Below are positions 1 to 10,800 of a stretch of 64,000 nucleotides of DNA, one piece after another. The stretch covers positions 346,595,617 through 346,659,616 of the forward strand of contig NC_061513.1 of the NCBI RefSeq assembly GCF_022539505.1, given 5' to 3'. The stretch is from Lolium rigidum. Lineage: Eukaryota > Streptophyta > Magnoliopsida > Poales > Poaceae. Every line of letters begins with the position of its first letter. The stretch's first letter is position 1. The translations under genes were made by a program, and so were the position numbers. The notes beneath the pieces were generated by a model. It worked only from the letters and a program-made list of their open reading frames with translations. It did no database searches and was not told the origin of the DNA.

Positions 1-833
1 GTCCATAGTGTCACCTTGATTCTTGCATATTACAATCATGATAGGAAGTACAGAGTATGAAATCTATATATTATGAAGTCTCAAAAGGCTAAAAGAATTG
101 GTATAGTGATGACTTACAACAACTCAGCCATGCATCTTGTTGTCATGAACTCAGAAGGTTTAGCATCAAACTGAGAAACCTCTTATGACACTCCTGTCAT
201 GGTTGCATTAAAAAAGGAAGCATGTTAACATGAAAAACACCTTGCAAAGGAGTATCATTCAGCAAAACTGAACGGCGATAAAGAAAAACACATCCTACAA
301 CTATAGTAATAGGTGCAGAAACAAATATGAACTATATCAACTACAAGGCTACATCATAGAGGAGGAGAGTGGATGAATATTTTCTCTGATTATTCTGTTA
401 AAAAGTTCCTATCACGGTTGAACATGTTCGGGCTTCATGGCACCCTTATGTAGCCCCTCAGTAATGTGTAGTGCCACATAACAATACATTCGAATTGAAA
501 CGACAGAGTAATCACTCTCAAAATATTTCCTGCAGAACATGGAATAAATCATCAATCCTTTTTCATCAGGTAAGATTATGAGTTTTATCAATGGAATTTC
601 AAACACTACTGAACGTAAAAGTTGGCATATGACACAAAGTGGAAAAAAAATCTCACCACATAAATCAAGAGGCAAACGGAGTGTAGAGAATATTCAGATC
701 GCCTCATAAGCTTGGGTGCTCCTCAACTTTGCTACTTCCAGTCCTTAGTCTCATGGTGCAGGCAACAACGCTGATGCAGAAGTAGCAGGATAGTGTTCGT
801 AGTGCCTCCAAAAGAAGACACATGTTTGACTAC
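1..833. other. Intergenic, no supported gene
   Basis: AT-rich DNA with only short open frames of biased composition. I see no recognisable domain, splice-bounded exon or terminal repeat. The longest open frame (412-675, minus) has no family I recognise. Confidence 0.5.
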
Positions 834-1043
834 TTAGACCATGTACTATGTAGTAAAAAAGCGGTTCATTTTGGCTTTGGAACCGGTTCCACACATAGTG
901 GAGCACCGCACCATGCAGTCTGACACCACAAGCGAACCAAATTGTTGGTTCGGCTTGTCCAAATAAAATACTAATTTCTTTGGCTGACCCACAAACAAAC
1001 CAACGGCTCCAACATAACCGTTGCTTCTTCTTCTTCTTCTCTC

Positions 1044-1050
1044 TATATAG
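1044..1050 (+). promoter_or_regulatory. Putative TATA box of the Harbinger ORF1
   Basis: TATATAG lies about 47 bp upstream of the ORF1 ATG, directly after a TTC-repeat/CT-rich stretch. Spacing and sequence fit a plant core promoter with a very short leader. This is inferred from sequence only. Confidence 0.4.
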
Positions 1051-1096
1051 CTAGCTGCATACAGTTCAAACCAGAGACAAGAACACCTCCAGAACC

Positions 1097-2161
1097 ATGG
1101 AAAATTCATCAACCCCCTTCACTGACCTGCTCAACACAAATCCCACACCAAATACACAAAACAAAGAGGATATCGCACAGCAGCAGATCCCAGCTTACCC
1201 ACCACCCCATTTTCAGATGAATTTTCCACCACATCACTATGGTTTCCAGCCTCACCACCCACAGAATTACATGCCTTTTTCAGGCCAAGGAAGCTACCAG
1301 CAACCCATGGCTGGGCCTCAACCAAGCTACCAACAACTCATGGCTGGGCATCAACCAAGCTACCAGCAACTTGGCGCTCCTTACCAAGGAAATGTTGGGC
1401 AGTATCCACAAGCTTTTCTCGGAGGAGGTATGCTCGGTGGTCCATCATCGCCGGTTGGTTCATCTGTCTTTTTTGGAGCTGCTGGAGGAAGCAGTTCAAG
1501 ATGCGATGATTCAAGTTCTCCCAGGTCTCCTGCACCATACTCTCCAATGTCCCCTGCACAATACAACAGTCAACAGCAAGTTAGAATCAATGAAAGCACT
1601 GATGATGGCGAGGAACCAACTGGTGGGCGCCAAAGATGGGGCAAACAACAAAATCTAAGGCTTGTAGGTGCTTGGTTGAAGCATTCAATTGATCCAATTC
1701 ATGGAAATAACAAGAAATCAGATCATTACTGGAAGCAAGTTGCAGATGAATTCAACAAGCACTCATGTAAATCAGAAAAAAGGACAAGAGTGCAATGCAA
1801 GAATCATTGGAACAGGACTAGCACTATGGTTGCAAAGTTCAATGCGGCTGTTATATCAATGAGAAGAGTATATGTTAGTGGGCAATCTGAGAAGCAGCTT
1901 ATTGACAAAGCGCAAGAGGAATACAAGAGATTGATGGATACAGATAAACCATTCGCCCTAGAGTATTGGTGGAGAGCAGTTAAGGAAGAAGCTAAATGGA
2001 AAAACACATATGGATTTGGAGAGATGAGTAAGAGAACTAAGGTAGACTCATCAGGAGCTTACACTTCTTCAAATCAGGACAGTGATGTACCAGATGAAGA
2101 TCGACCTGATGGGTCGCCGATGTGGTCGCCGTCGTCGTCCCTCCCAGCGTGGATGTGGTAG
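1097..2161 (+). CDS. Myb/SANT-like ORF1 protein of a PIF/Harbinger element
   Basis: The frame encodes 354 aa, uninterrupted. Residues 1-175 are rich in Pro, Gln, Ser and Tyr and contain a 33-bp tandem repeat (1290-1371, giving repeated SYQQ-MAG-QP units). Residues about 180-305 form the conserved part: a Trp-rich trihelix/Myb-like region starting RWGKQQNLRLVGAWLKHS and running through a CKNHWNR motif to EYWWRAVKEEAKW. This matches the plant family often misnamed 'glutathione S-transferase T3-like', which is related to Harbinger ORF1. In the known Harbinger systems ORF1 binds DNA and helps bring the transposase to the element and nucleus; that role here is inferred. The last about 18 residues come from the GC-rich tail and the stop lies in a duplicated segment, so the original C-terminus may have been replaced. 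It could be expressed from TATATAG at 1044. Confidence 0.8.
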   Translation: MENSSTPFTDLLNTNPTPNTQNKEDIAQQQIPAYPPPHFQMNFPPHHYGFQPHHPQNYMPFSGQGSYQQPMAGPQPSYQQLMAGHQPSYQQLGAPYQGNVGQYPQAFLGGGMLGGPSSPVGSSVFFGAAGGSSSRCDDSSSPRSPAPYSPMSPAQYNSQQQVRINESTDDGEEPTGGRQRWGKQQNLRLVGAWLKHSIDPIHGNNKKSDHYWKQVADEFNKHSCKSEKRTRVQCKNHWNRTSTMVAKFNAAVISMRRVYVSGQSEKQLIDKAQEEYKRLMDTDKPFALEYWWRAVKEEAKWKNTYGFGEMSKRTKVDSSGAYTSSNQDSDVPDEDRPDGSPMWSPSSSLPAWMW

Positions 2162-2214
2162 CCGCCCCAACCGGCCGCCGATGTGGTCGCCGTCGCCGTC
2201 CCTCCCAGCGTGGA
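2116..2214 (+). repeat. Two-copy GC-rich direct repeat spanning the ORF1 stop
   Basis: A roughly 38-bp unit beginning CCGATGTGGTCGCCGTCG occurs at about 2116-2153 and again at 2177-2214, nearly identical. The ORF1 stop codon (2159-2161) sits between the two copies. Further CGCCGTCGCCGTC-type pieces follow to about 2330. Confidence 0.7.
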
Positions 2215-2654
2215 CGTCGTCGGCGTGGCAGCCCCTCACCAGCGTGTACGTGGTCTCCGCCGCCGCCCCACCTGCTCCACGGTGAGGTCGCCGTCGCCGT
2301 CCCAACCGGTCACCGATGGTGCCGTCGTCGCCATCCGCCCGGGTGTAGATGCGGTCGTACAGCAGGGGCACACCATCCCCACGACGGACCTGGCGGGATC
2401 TCGCCTGGCGGGCGTCGGGGCGCCCTCAATCTCCGCCGGATTTCTTGGCAGCGAACGGGAGAAGCTCTGGATAGTTGGGGAAGTTTCCTCCGCGCGCGAA
2501 GGGATAAGGGTCGAGCCACTCTTTTCTTTCTTTTCTTTTCGTGGGGGCCCATCGCTACAGCTCGAACCGGTTCGATACATAGTAGGAAATTGGAACCGAA
2601 TCGAACTCTGACAATGTTTCAGATTGAATCGCACACACATAGTACATGGTCTTA

Positions 2655-5505
2655 GCTACCATAAAGTACAAATTTCTCAATCAACAAACAACACCAATGA
2701 ATGATGAAAATTATGAGAAAAGACAAATAGTTAGCTACATGATGCAAGTAAAACTTTCATATTCTGCTCGTGGCTTTACATACATGATAATCTCTCAAGC
2801 ATGTTTTGGTTGTTCAGAATAAAAAACTAACTACACTACAAACCAAACGGTCAGACTTTTGAAAAAAATCTGCACTGATATTCTAACCATTCTAACCACT
2901 GAGTAATAACGAAATAGATAATAAGTATGGATGGAGACAAAATCATTTAGAGAACAAAATCACATCAATTTTGTGGCCGGAAAGGGGTGGTATGTACCTC
3001 CTTCAACTGGATAATCTGATATGAAGTCCTTGGGAACAGGCACCAGCTAACCCCAGGGAATTCCTCTGTTAGATGTATCAATCTGGGCAGCACCTTAATG
3101 GAAACAAGAAATCATTGCAGCCTCCCATGAAGGCACTGATAGGAAAGAAGACGAATCAATCCATCGCATACTTGGGCCGTGGAAAAAACTATGAAGAGTC
3201 AGATGCTCCTGACACGCGTGAATCGCCTCTTCCCGGCGCAGGCGTGGCCGTGGCGGAGACATGTACTGATGGTGGCCTAGTATTCTGGCTCGATGGGAGA
3301 ATCCATGTGGGAGATGGCGTGTCAACGCGTCCACGGAGGAGTAGAAGCGGCGGCGATGCAGGGGCTAGTAAAGGATGCGAGAAATCCCAATATCGAGCTC
3401 CAATGATCCATGGAAGATGGCGATTCTGTTGTTGCCCTACCGTTACCGCCGGAACATGTGCTTGACCCGGAGCCACCGATCGACGGATTCGAGTGCCGAC
3501 TCCAATCTCGCTCGGAGAAAGCCGCGGCTGAGGTGTGTCGCAGGAAGAAGGGGAAAGGACGGCTTACCGACACAACGACGGGAGAGATTAGGGGATCGAG
3601 TCGCGGTCACTTGGTCTTATAAAAAGAAGGCCTTAATTTAGGCTCACTTAAACTTTTTTCAGCCCGATTAACCACAAATAGTCTAGCTCAACGTGCTCAG
3701 TAGCAGCCCTATTATGTTGGGCTGGCCCATTTGACGCGATTCAATCAACCAAACGGCCTCAGCATCGCTGCGGGAATGAGAGATTGATCTGGAACGTTAA
3801 ACGGTGGAATCCGACGGTTTAGGGAGCGAAATCGTTGTGGAGGCTCCTAGGTGGTTCCATTATACTGTTAACTAATTTTGTTCTGACAAACTGCTTGTGA
3901 GTTTGCATCGTTGTCTATAATAGTTATTAGTGCAATTTTGAAGCTATTAATTTCATATTTATTTTTAACATGCAGTGGGTTCGGACTTTTGATCCCTAAT
4001 TCGGGAACACACTAGCTATATATGTGCGTGAAGTTTCAGTTTTGTGTCAAACTATCAACCACAAATGAACAGGAATGAAGTTTCTAAGGTATTTCATCTT
4101 CTATATGAATGCTACGCTTGCTGTCAAAATTGCTTGGAGTAGCAACCATTTTGTACGAATCCTTGATAAAATAAACACAATATACCACGAAGCCTTTGCG
4201 ATAAAACAAAATAAAGTAGCAAAATTCAGCAAACAGGCCATTATTTGCTCGTGTGGCAAGGGAACTACCAATAAATAAGAGGTTCTGAAAGGGGTAGGTC
4301 TCAGGAGATTAAAAATAACATCGAAACTGATATCCTAAAAAAATAAGCATCAACTTGACGATGGCTCATATACAATGATTTGATCACCAAATGGTGTCAT
4401 ATTGTTATCTCCTTTAATGCAATGATCTTTATTTTCTAATAAGCGAATTCATTATATTAATATTTTGTAGAGAGGATTAGCAGTGGCATTAATGTCAGCA
4501 GTCTTATATAATGTCTATATTTTTCATAAGTTACATATGTCTTTTTTTTTTGCGATGAAAGTTACATATGTCTTTGTTCCATCAGAAAGTTCAATTGTAC
4601 ATTTTACTTGTAGAGGATACATATATGCTTGCTATAATTCCGATGTAGATGTTAGTTTAGTCATTTATGTGTATGTGCATCATTTCCTTGCTCCTACATG
4701 TGGAATTAAGGACACTTTGATTTTGTGGATGAGGACAATGCACAAGAAACATGTTTCTATGGTTTAAAAGTGTTACCTATAGTCTAGAGGTATGTTGTAC
4801 CATAATACCTAGAATCTGCCCGATTAGTGTCTTCATGTGAAACCGCCAGCTCAGCTATTTTGGCATGCAAAACATTTCCCCAGCTTTCTCTATACTACTC
4901 AAAGTATGTACCGAGCCGAGCCTAGCCAAATTAAGCAAACTTCTCTCTCTCTCCAATTTTGATTAAGAAAAAATAAAAAATTCTAAATCTAAGGAAATAC
5001 TGGTGACAAAATCTCTTGGCTCGAGTAATCTAGGATACTTTGAGTTATTTTAAGTTTTTTTTGGAAGTTTGGGTAGTTTGTAACTTTTGGTCAAAATTTT
5101 AATAAATATGTAACTTCTGCCCAAAGTTTTAATAAATATTTATCTATTGAAAAATCTGGATACCTTTTTTTTAATTCATGCTACCTTTCCAATTTTATCT
5201 TGATTTTTTAAGATATTATTGAAAAATATGGATCTGTCAAACTTTTTTTTTTTTGGAAGAAAACCTTAAAACTTGTGTATTGGTACAATTTCTTCTTGCT
5301 AGACATTGCTTTGATTTCTTATTTCGTTTACTGTAAATATTTTCTTTGGAGTATATATATATTATGAAGTACCACTACTAGTGAAGAATAGATTCTGCAG
5401 GTCAAAAAAGAAAGAATAGATTCTGCATTCCACTGGGAACCAAAGAAATCTCCATCTGACCATTCAAAATACTAAACAAAAATAAAATTGGAAACGGGAG
5501 GGGAA
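2655..5505. other. Intergenic DNA with a GC-rich patch of unclear origin
   Basis: Most of this interval is AT-rich and featureless. About 3180-3640 is GC-rich and open on both strands, with TATAAAA near 3619 and GGGCTGGCCCAT near 3719-3730. It could be the first exon and promoter of a minus-strand gene (ATG at 3571-3573) or a gene relic. No domain is recognisable, so I do not call a CDS. Near 3745-3762 a CAACCAAACGGCC end resembles a Tourist MITE terminus without a partner. A short direct repeat, GTTACATATGTCTTT, occurs at about 4530 and 4560. Confidence 0.4.
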
Positions 5506-5610
5506 ATGCAGAGATTCCTATGGCCTAGCAGGAGCAGGAGGCGGCCGCCAATCTACAGAGACATCGCTTTCCGCTTCCGCCGCCGCGGCCGTCTCCTCCA
5601 ACCTCACCCC

Positions 5611-5632
5611 TAAACCCCTGCCTGAACCCTAG
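5611..5632 (+). promoter_or_regulatory. Telobox-like motifs in the 5' leader of the purine gene
   Basis: TAAACCCC and AACCCTAG lie 18-40 bp upstream of the ATG. AAACCCTA-type teloboxes are common in promoters and leaders of plant growth- and translation-linked genes. Function here is inferred. Confidence 0.35.
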
Positions 5633-5649
5633 CCACCGCCTCCGGGAGC

Positions 5650-7740
5650 ATGCACGCCAGGCTGCTCAGCGCCCCGTGCCGCACCTCCTCCTCCTCCCTC
5701 CCCTGCGCCCGCCGCCACCCCCGCTGCGCGTCGTGGGAGCCGCGGCCGCCGAGCCGGAGCTCCGCCTCGCCGCCTCTCTCGCTGCGCGCCCGCGCCTCCA
5801 TGGACCCCGCTCCGTCAGAGGGGTAAGCTCTTCGTGGCGTGCCGATTGCTGCGTCTGGGACTCGCCGGTGGGCGGTTTCTGTCGCCCCCATGGGCGGGCG
5901 TCGTTGCAGAGTTTTCACCTGACTGGTTGGTTTGCTTCTGCTTGCGCGGTGTTTCAGGCGGAGCGACCCGCCCGCGCATGGCGTGTCCGACAGGGTCGTC
6001 GGGGTGCTGGGGGGCGGCCAGCTGGGGAAGATGCTATGCCAGGCGGCCAGCCAGATGGGGATCAAGGTGGCCATCCTGGACCCCCTCGACAACTGCCCGG
6101 CGAGCTCGGTTTGCCACCAGCATGTGGTGGGGAGCTTCGACGATGGCGACACGGTCCGTGAATTCGCGAAGAGGTAGGCCAAATTGCAACTCGGTTTGGT
6201 TTATTTGGAGCCAGCATCCCTCTACGCCTATTGTTCTCAAACTAATTTGACGAATCCTTTCAATGATGTTAGGTGTGATGTTTTGACTTTTGAAATCGAG
6301 CATGTTGATGCCGCAACACTTGAGAAGCTTGAAAAACAGGGTGTCGTTTGTGAACCCAAAGCCTCTACAATCATGATTATTCAGGTAACCGTTCCCTTCT
6401 TGTGCCAACCTTCCTCCTCTTTTCACAAATTCGTACTACAGCTACTAGCATCTTAATGTGCCACTCAATGCGGATGAATTTTCACCATAATGTGCCTCTA
6501 TTACAGGATAAGTTCAGGCAGAAAGAGCATTTCTCGAGATTTGGAATCCCGGTAGCTGACTTTGTCGAGGTAACACACAGTGTCCTTACTTTTGTGAGAT
6601 TATTGGAGCTTTATGTGTTTTGGTATGAACTTGTACTGTTGTTTTGCAGGTAGATACTTTGAGCAGTATAGAGAAAGCTGGGGAAATGTTTGGCTACCCT
6701 CTGATGGTAAAAAGTAAAAGATTGGCATATGATGGTCGTGGGAATGCTGTCGCTCACGATAAAAAGGGGCTATCTTCTGTTGTTTCTTGTAAGTCTGATA
6801 AGTATAGATTTTCTACAGCCTTTTCTGATTGAAACCCTAAATTCGGAACCTGTTCTTTGGTTTCCTAAACAAGCTTATAAGATGAGCTAGCATTTAAGCT
6901 TTTTAAGCTATTATTTTTAGGCCCCATTTTTTTTAACAAAATCTGACACTCTGACTTGACCCAATCACATGTTATCAAATTAACTGATGATGACACTAAT
7001 TTTCATTAATATTCTTAATTGCTGCAGCGCTGGGTGGGTTTGAGCATGGCTTGTATGTTGAGAGGTGGACACCTTTTGCAAAGGTTAGTTTTAGTTTGAT
7101 TTCGTTTGGTTAAGTAGGAAGTGAAATCCCATTAAATTTTTTCAAACCCCCAACTACTTTTTATCTAGAGTATATTGTAAGTGTATGTAAAATATTTATT
7201 TTCTGTAAATTGTATCTTCTGAATGTTCTAAGGAACTAAATTTTTGGGTGTTCAGTTTAACACCAATTGACATCGTGGTTCACATAGCAAATAATCCGTA
7301 GTTGTCAGTCACATATTATGTAGTCCATCATTTTGTAAAATTTGGCCACATGTCCATACTACTATACGGTCCCGGTGCTTATGTATATGGAAATTTGTGT
7401 GTGCGAGCTTGACATAAATATATTATAGTTCCAAAAGTTTATTTCAAGATATTTGTTTGGTCTCTTGTAGAATTTTAGTAGAAGATACCATGATAGGGGT
7501 AATAGGACAGAACATATTGCTTCTTCTGTACTTATCATATTTTCATGGGTTATAGTTGATTTTTAGGATTTTTTTTGTTTTACTTATGCATATCTCTTTC
7601 GTATCGTTTTTGATTTAGGAGTTTTCTGTAATTGTGGCAAGGAGCAGAGATGGTTGTACTGTCTGCTATCCTGTTGTTGAAACCATTCATAAGTAAGATA
7701 TTCCCTTTGTTTAAGCTTATTTATCTTATATTGTTGCTGC

Positions 7741-7813
<73 letters not shown>

Positions 7814-10800
7814 TGTGTTGCCCTTTTTCAGAGTTTGCAAAATATGAATCTATTGTTTGGAACATGCAGGGATAACATCTGTCATGTTGTTGAAGCTCCT
7901 GCTGAGATACCTGAGAAAATGAAGAAGTTAGCTACTAGTGTAGCTGAAAAAGCTATCAAATCATTAGAAGGCGCTGGTGTTTTTGCTGTGGAACTATTTT
8001 TAACAAATGATAATCAGGTTTGTTTGAACATTTACGCATATATTTTATAATTGAATCCCCGTTAGTGATGTGGGTATCTTTCCCCTCATGTTAACACATA
8101 ACAATTACACTAGGTTTTGTTGAATGAAGTTGCCCCTAGGCCTCACAATAGTGGACATCAGACAATCGAGGCATGTTACACTTCACAGTATGAGCAACAT
8201 TTACGTGCTATTCTTGGACTTCCTCTAGGTGATCCTTCAATGAAAGCACCCGCAACAATAATGTACAACATCCTAGGCGAGGATGAGGTATATATTTTTG
8301 TTTGTGTTGATTTATCCTTCCATTGTGTGCTATGTTAAATATTGGTAATTAGGTTAATAGCTGCTAGTTTATGGTAGTTACTGACTATTTTGTAGGTCAC
8401 CATGTATATTGGTTACCCAGTTACTTCTACTATATAATATTGAATACCAATTGGTGCAGGGTGAGCCAGGATTTGTTTTAGCTCATCAGCTGATTAAGAG
8501 GGCATTAAATATTCCAGGTGCATCAGTCCATTGGTATGCGAAACCAGGTTTGGTTCGGCCCACACACTTTGCAGAAAGTTGGCATTCTGCTTGTTGCTTT
8601 CCCATGTCACGAAATATTATTGAAAGAAATTTTCTTCCAGAGATGCGAAAGCAAAGAAAGATGGGTCATATTACCATTGTGGGGTCTTCTATGTTCATTG
8701 TGAAAGCACACTTGGACAAGTTACTGCAAAGAGACACAGATGCTATAAACAAAGGTTAGATTTGTACCATACCATGTTAGTGTCTTCAACCTGCTGTTGG
8801 CGGATGTAATACCTTTTGCCAGTACTGAGTACTGCATGGCTGTATGACTTAGAGTAATTTTGTTTGATATCTTTGTTGACCACAGTTTTTTCACCGTCTG
8901 TAGCTATTAAAAAGGGATCTTCATTGATTTTCCAATCACCGCAAGCACCATTTTCCTTGAGATTGGTACGGCGTTAGCTAGGAATGTGCAATAGCTTCAA
9001 TATATTTACCACATAGATGGTTTTCACACTTATTTATGTACTGCAGAAATAATGAAACAACAGTGCATTAGGATAACAGAAAGAGAGTGTAGGACCACTG
9101 GGGCAAAAAAAGTCAATGTATGCAATAATCTGGTCTCTCTAAATTGTATGTAATAGTTGAAGCTTGTTATGCTTTATCCAGCGCCCTTGTTATGCCAGCC
9201 GCCAACCACTTCTAATATGTCTTCTCATTCTATTCATTCCATTTGCTGAGAGGTCTAGAATGTTACCTTAATTACAGCTAGACCACGCGCTGCTATTATA
9301 ATGGGTTCGGATTCTGATCTCCCCATAATGAAAGATGCTGCAGCAGTATTGGAGAAGTTCAACGTACCTTTTGAGGTTTGATTTTTGAAACCTTTGTACT
9401 GACAAGCTATGGGCTGTTTTGGCCAGCAAAATCTCATACTAATGCAATATGATTGATTGCTTTCAGCTTACAATTGTTTCGGCGCATCGTACACCAAAGA
9501 GAATGTATGATTATGCATTATCTGCTAACGAAAGGGGCATAGAGGTCATTATTGCAGGCGCAGGTGGAGCAGCTCACTTACCAGGCAAGTGTCAGTTGAT
9601 GGAAAATACATACTCATGAATACAATAATGCTTTCCAAACATCTTTCATTATGCGTATGCTGTTATACTCGTATTTTGTTGAGATCGTGGTAATTTATTT
9701 ATGTTTAAACCACATTTCATTCTGGGCATCGATAGGTTGCTGTATTTTCTTCAAAAGTAAATTTGAAGGGGTGGTCATGTACTCATGTGATATAGTATCA
9801 CCTAACAAAATCATGTTAGTCTCTATTGTACCAAGTGTCAGTTACTGGAGATGCTGAAATAAAGTAGCATTGCTTGATTAAATGGACACGCCATTAAAAC
9901 TGTTGACCAAGCCTTTTGCCTAAAATCTAATGAGCATTTTGCTCACTATTTTGCTGCAATTAGGATAATCTTGTATCTTATTGTTCCAGGAATGGTGGCT
10001 TCATTGACTACACTTCCTGTAATTGGAGTCCCCATCTGGACCAAGTCATTACAGGGAATGGATTCCCTCCTATCTATTGTGCAAGTGAGTGTTAAGCTTT
10101 TTAAAAGGCGCAGTAAACATCAAATAATCATAAACTGTAATAGTTTATCAGTGCCCACTTTTTCTTGACTGATCAGATGCCTTCTAGTTCTAGGTTCTAA
10201 TAAATTACTTACAAATAAAGTTGATTCTTATGTTGTTTTTCTTGCTAATTTCTCAGATGCCAAAAGGTATCCCTGTTGCCACTGTTGCAATTGGAAATGC
10301 AGAAAATGCAGGTTTGTTGGCTGTTAGGATGCTTGCCTCAAGAGATCCTGAGTTGTCGGACAGGTATGGTTCATTTCTAATGCTATTTTCTTTCAAATTC
10401 ATGACAGTATATTACTTTATGCAAGAGTAATTGGCCCCTGTGTGTAATTGCATGGTAAGCCACTGTTTTCCAACAGACCACTGGTTGGAAAGTTAGTGAT
10501 AACTGATGCAAACCCCCTGAGGCCTTGTTTGGTACTAGTGTATTTTAGGGACTGGTGGGTATTATCCCGGTTTAATCCCAAATCCCCATGTATCCCCAAA
10601 AGCCTGTTTGGCTCTAGTGCATTGGTCGGTTTTATCCCCACTTTTCCCCAGAATACCCCAAACCCTAGTGTATTTTCCTCAAGATCCAATACACTACTCC
10701 CTAGTGGATTGGGAATCAGGGATAGATGGGGATTTGATGGGATCGGGTGAGACATGTGTTGCACCCAACCCTGCGGGGATTATCCCCAATTTGTCTAAAT

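Larger units (their letters stand above)
837..2651 (+). mobile_element. PIF/Harbinger-type DNA element with ORF1 only
   Basis: The element is bounded by perfect 15-bp terminal inverted repeats, GACCATGTACTATGT at 837-851 and its reverse complement at 2637-2651. A 3-bp TTA target duplication flanks it at 834-836 and 2652-2654. TTA duplications and this kind of TIR are typical of PIF/Harbinger (Tourist) elements. The only long coding frame is the Myb/SANT-like ORF at 1097-2161. No DDE transposase is seen, so movement would need a transposase from elsewhere. The right third (about 2108-2520) is GC-rich with repeats and looks unlike the AT-rich left part. Confidence 0.85.

Noticed and set aside
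2069..2655. Several overlapping open frames on both strands downstream of ORF1
   Set aside because: GC-rich repeats open all frames; no domain, no codon bias, inconsistent with the element's structure.
3073..3641. Possible small genes on both strands
   Set aside because: No family match, no splice evidence, competing frames; kept only as an unexplained GC-rich patch.
5610..6182. 190-aa minus-strand frame over exons 1-2 of the purine gene
   Set aside because: Complement of GC-rich coding exons; no motif of its own.
7584..7865. Minus-strand poly-Asn and plus-strand poly-Ile open frames
   Set aside because: Products of the (TTA)n microsatellite inside an intron.
7832..7869. Alternative upstream acceptor for exon 8
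   Set aside because: Adds 38 nt and shifts the frame; the acceptor at 7869 gives the family-conserved HKDNICHVV joint.
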